Source of the DNA: Clostridia bacterium
Lineage (GTDB): Bacteria; Bacillota; Clostridia; UBA1381
Length of the DNA: 64,000 nt
Direction: 5' to 3'
Assembly (NCBI GenBank): GCA_900751885.1
Contig: CAADTH010000034.1
Span: 124,001 to 188,000, forward strand
Position 1 is the stretch's first letter. The number at the start of each line of letters is the position of its first letter. The notes beneath the pieces were generated by a model that ran no database searches, was not told the origin of the DNA, and saw nothing but the letters and a program-made list of their open reading frames with translations. Position numbers and translations under genes: made by a program. Positions 62,735 to 64,000 of this stretch are shown piece by piece.

Positions 62735-62931
62735 AAACCACAAATGAAGAATATCCGCTCGTATGCAAGTGTACTCCATTCATTTTCTTTTGTGGGTTTG
62801 ATGCTTATGCTTCTTTGGTGGTAGTATATGATATCAGGATTGATGGTAGTATATAAGATACATAATCATGGCAAACAGCTCCGGTACAGTATGTGAGCGG
62901 ATATTCTTGATTTGTGGTTTTCCGTTTTTTT
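62735..62931 (+). ncRNA. candidate 6S-like RNA
   Basis: Bases 62735-62766 pair with 62889-62920 with a single mismatch. After a three-base bulge, 62770-62774 pair with 62884-62888. A large asymmetric internal loop follows (about 21 bases on the 5' side, 7 on the 3' side). An upper stem (62796-62809 with 62861-62876) and an AT-rich terminal part complete a rod of about 190 bases. A T-tract follows at 62925-62931. A promoter lies upstream, and no coding frame fits. One long rod with a central bubble is the layout of 6S RNA, which binds RNA polymerase. Primary-sequence proof is lacking. Confidence 0.5.
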
Positions 62932-62961
62932 CGGAACAACTGAGACCACGAATAAAAACGC

Positions 62962-62995
62962 AAAAACAAGGCTGCCAAAGGTAGCCTTGTTTTTG
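62962..62995 (+). terminator. intrinsic terminator
   Basis: AAAAACAAGGCT pairs with AGCCTTGTTTTT. It lies 30 bases past the rod-shaped RNA and insulates the S10 operon. Confidence 0.85.
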
Positions 62996-63100
62996 TATTA
63001 AAAAAGTGTCAAAAAGGCGTATGGTAAATATGCACAAAACAACCCATTAAAATTCTTAAATTTTTTACGAAAATGGTGGGCTCAAATTTGTACCAAAAGC

Positions 63101-63129
63101 TTGCAAAAGCAGATGAAATATAGTATCAT
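63101..63129 (+). promoter_or_regulatory. promoter of the S10 ribosomal protein operon
   Basis: TTGCAA (63101-63106) and TATCAT (63124-63129) have a 17-base spacer, about 370 bases before rpsJ. Confidence 0.6.
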
Positions 63130-63135
63130 AAAGAG

Positions 63136-63495
63136 GTTGTGACACTTGGCAAACGATGAAGCGGGAGGTTGCGGATAGAAAAATCCGGTTTTTCCGTGGA
63201 GAATGTCCGATTCAAGAAACCGGGCGACAAGTCACGCTGCACTCTATTTGTGCGCTGTTTTGCATAAAAATCTCAATCGCAGTCTTTATTGGCGGCGGTA
63301 TGGGGATGGTATGGCTTAACAGAGCGCATACGGATACGGCGAAAAGACTCGTATATGCACCCGGATTGCTTAAGCACAAAGGCAAAAGCAAATCGGGTTT
63401 TTCTTTAAGGGTGAGGCGAAACACCCGGCAGTGTGTGCAGTTTTTTTGGGCGTTGTCGTGCGTATCACAATACTACGAAATGAGGAGGGAAAAGT
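63136..63495 (+). promoter_or_regulatory. long structured leader of rpsJ
   Basis: This GC-richer region between promoter and rpsJ contains many short inverted repeats, such as AATCCGG/CCGGTTT-like pairs at 63182-63196. Near its end lies a GGGTG/CACCC hairpin (63409-63425) followed by GCAGTGTGTGC and seven T (63430-63447). This looks like an attenuator-type ribosomal protein leader, possibly bound by an operon product. An open frame through it (63156-63539) has no support as a gene. Confidence 0.5.
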
Positions 63496-63810
63496 ATGGC
63501 AGCAAATCAGAAAATCAGAATCAAGTTGAAAGCTTATGACCATGCGATTTTGGATCAGTCAGCTGAAAGAATCGTTGAGATCGCAAAGAGAACAGGCGCT
63601 AAAGTCTCAGGACCGATTCCACTTCCGACTGACAAAGAGATTATCACAATCTTGCGTGCGGTTCACAAGTACAAAGATTCCCGTGAGCAGTTCGAAAGAA
63701 GAACTCACAAGAGATTGATTGATATTGTGGTTCCGGGCGCTAAGACAATGGAATCTTTAATCAAACTCGATTTGCCGGCAGGCGTTGAAATCGACGTAGT
63801 ACAAAAGTAA
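63496..63810 (+). CDS. rpsJ: 30S ribosomal protein S10
   Basis: The 104-residue protein matches S10 throughout (IRIKLKAYDHAILDQSAERI, GPIPLPTDKEIITILRA, FERRTHKRLIDIV). It is part of the 30S head and also acts in antitermination as NusE. AGGAGGGA precedes the ATG. It is the first gene of the S10 operon, followed by rplC. Confidence 0.98.
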   Translation: MAANQKIRIKLKAYDHAILDQSAERIVEIAKRTGAKVSGPIPLPTDKEIITILRAVHKYKDSREQFERRTHKRLIDIVVPGAKTMESLIKLDLPAGVEIDVVQK

Positions 63811-63928
63811 TTGCCGGAAAAGCCTTCGGATAAAGTCCGACAGGGCAGCAGTAATCTTCGGATTATGATGCAGGTGTATGTTCTTAGAAAAAATTAAGAA
63901 CCAATAACCGTAATAGGAGGAAAAAGAA

Positions 63929-64000
63929 ATGGAAAAAGCAATTTTGGGAACAAAACTCGGTATGACACAAATTTTTAATGAAGACGGCGTTGTCACACCG
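63929..64000 (+). CDS. rplC: 50S ribosomal protein L3, N-terminal 24 residues
   Basis: The frame starts KAILGTKLGMTQIFNEDG after the ATG, the standard L3 N-terminus, and runs off the right edge. TAGGAGG lies about 9 bases before the start. The order rpsJ-rplC is the conserved S10 operon. Confidence 0.95.
   Translation, partial: MEKAILGTKLGMTQIFNEDGVVTP

Noticed and set aside
63156..63539. 127-residue open frame across the rpsJ leader
   Set aside because: It overlaps the rpsJ start in another frame, has no ribosome site and a composition rich in Cys and Arg. Structured leader RNA explains the region better.
1..64000. CRISPR arrays, tRNA or rRNA genes, integrase
   Set aside because: Nothing with regular spaced repeats, tRNA T-loop signatures or a recombinase frame was found by reading. 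An excisionase is present without its integrase.

Overview
The window looks like a chromosome segment of an anaerobic, low-to-mid GC Firmicute, most likely a Lachnospiraceae-type clostridium. The evidence is the Gram-positive Shine-Dalgarno sites (AGGAGG), frequent TTG/GTG starts, SLH cell-wall proteins, a TPP-controlled thiSGHF operon with anaerobic ThiH, a single-chain GlyRS, a GH112 phosphorylase, a DUF362 ferredoxin-type protein and an archaeal-type ApgM. No species call is possible from the sequence alone.

Layout. (1) 1-3 kb: mobile-element-like genes on the minus strand, including a DUF927-like P-loop protein cut by the window edge. (2) 3-9.8 kb: one minus-strand operon with its own promoter. 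Four of its small membrane proteins begin with a CxxC...CxxC zinc ribbon (one carries DUF805), and it ends in two secreted SLH proteins. The last SLH protein carries a SecD-type P1 domain between its second and third SLH motifs. (3) 10-32.8 kb: an accessory island. It contains a ribbon-helix-helix regulator, a class II glutamine amidotransferase next to an amidoligase-like protein, DUF960, a Rep-like protein, an excisionase, a broken Fic gene, a broken IS110 element, DUF4238, RhuM, a complete type I restriction-modification operon, a sigma-like/nuclease fusion, an intact Fic gene and a RhuM remnant. A third SLH protein, paralogous to one in (2), lies beyond it. (4) 34.9-64 kb: mostly ordinary core genome. 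It runs thiSGHF, GH112, glyS, radA, ricT, ferredoxin, alaS, HIT, DUF362, trmL, degV, apgM, an AI-2E/YtvI transporter, metG, a secreted protein, an ABC exporter plus two-component system, mntP, ribokinase, a small XRE regulator, a rod-shaped RNA resembling 6S RNA, and the start of the S10 ribosomal protein operon.

How the parts fit. The zinc-ribbon/SLH operon looks like a surface-protein or envelope module, because cytoplasmic zinc ribbons on membrane anchors are co-transcribed with exported cell-wall-bound proteins. The hsd operon is tightly packed with overlapping genes under an XRE regulator and its own promoter. It is accompanied by a nuclease-like fusion, Fic, RhuM and DUF4238, so 17-32 kb reads as a defence and toxin island built by repeated insertions; broken genes and remnants mark old junctions. 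No integrase, tRNA or CRISPR array was found in the window.
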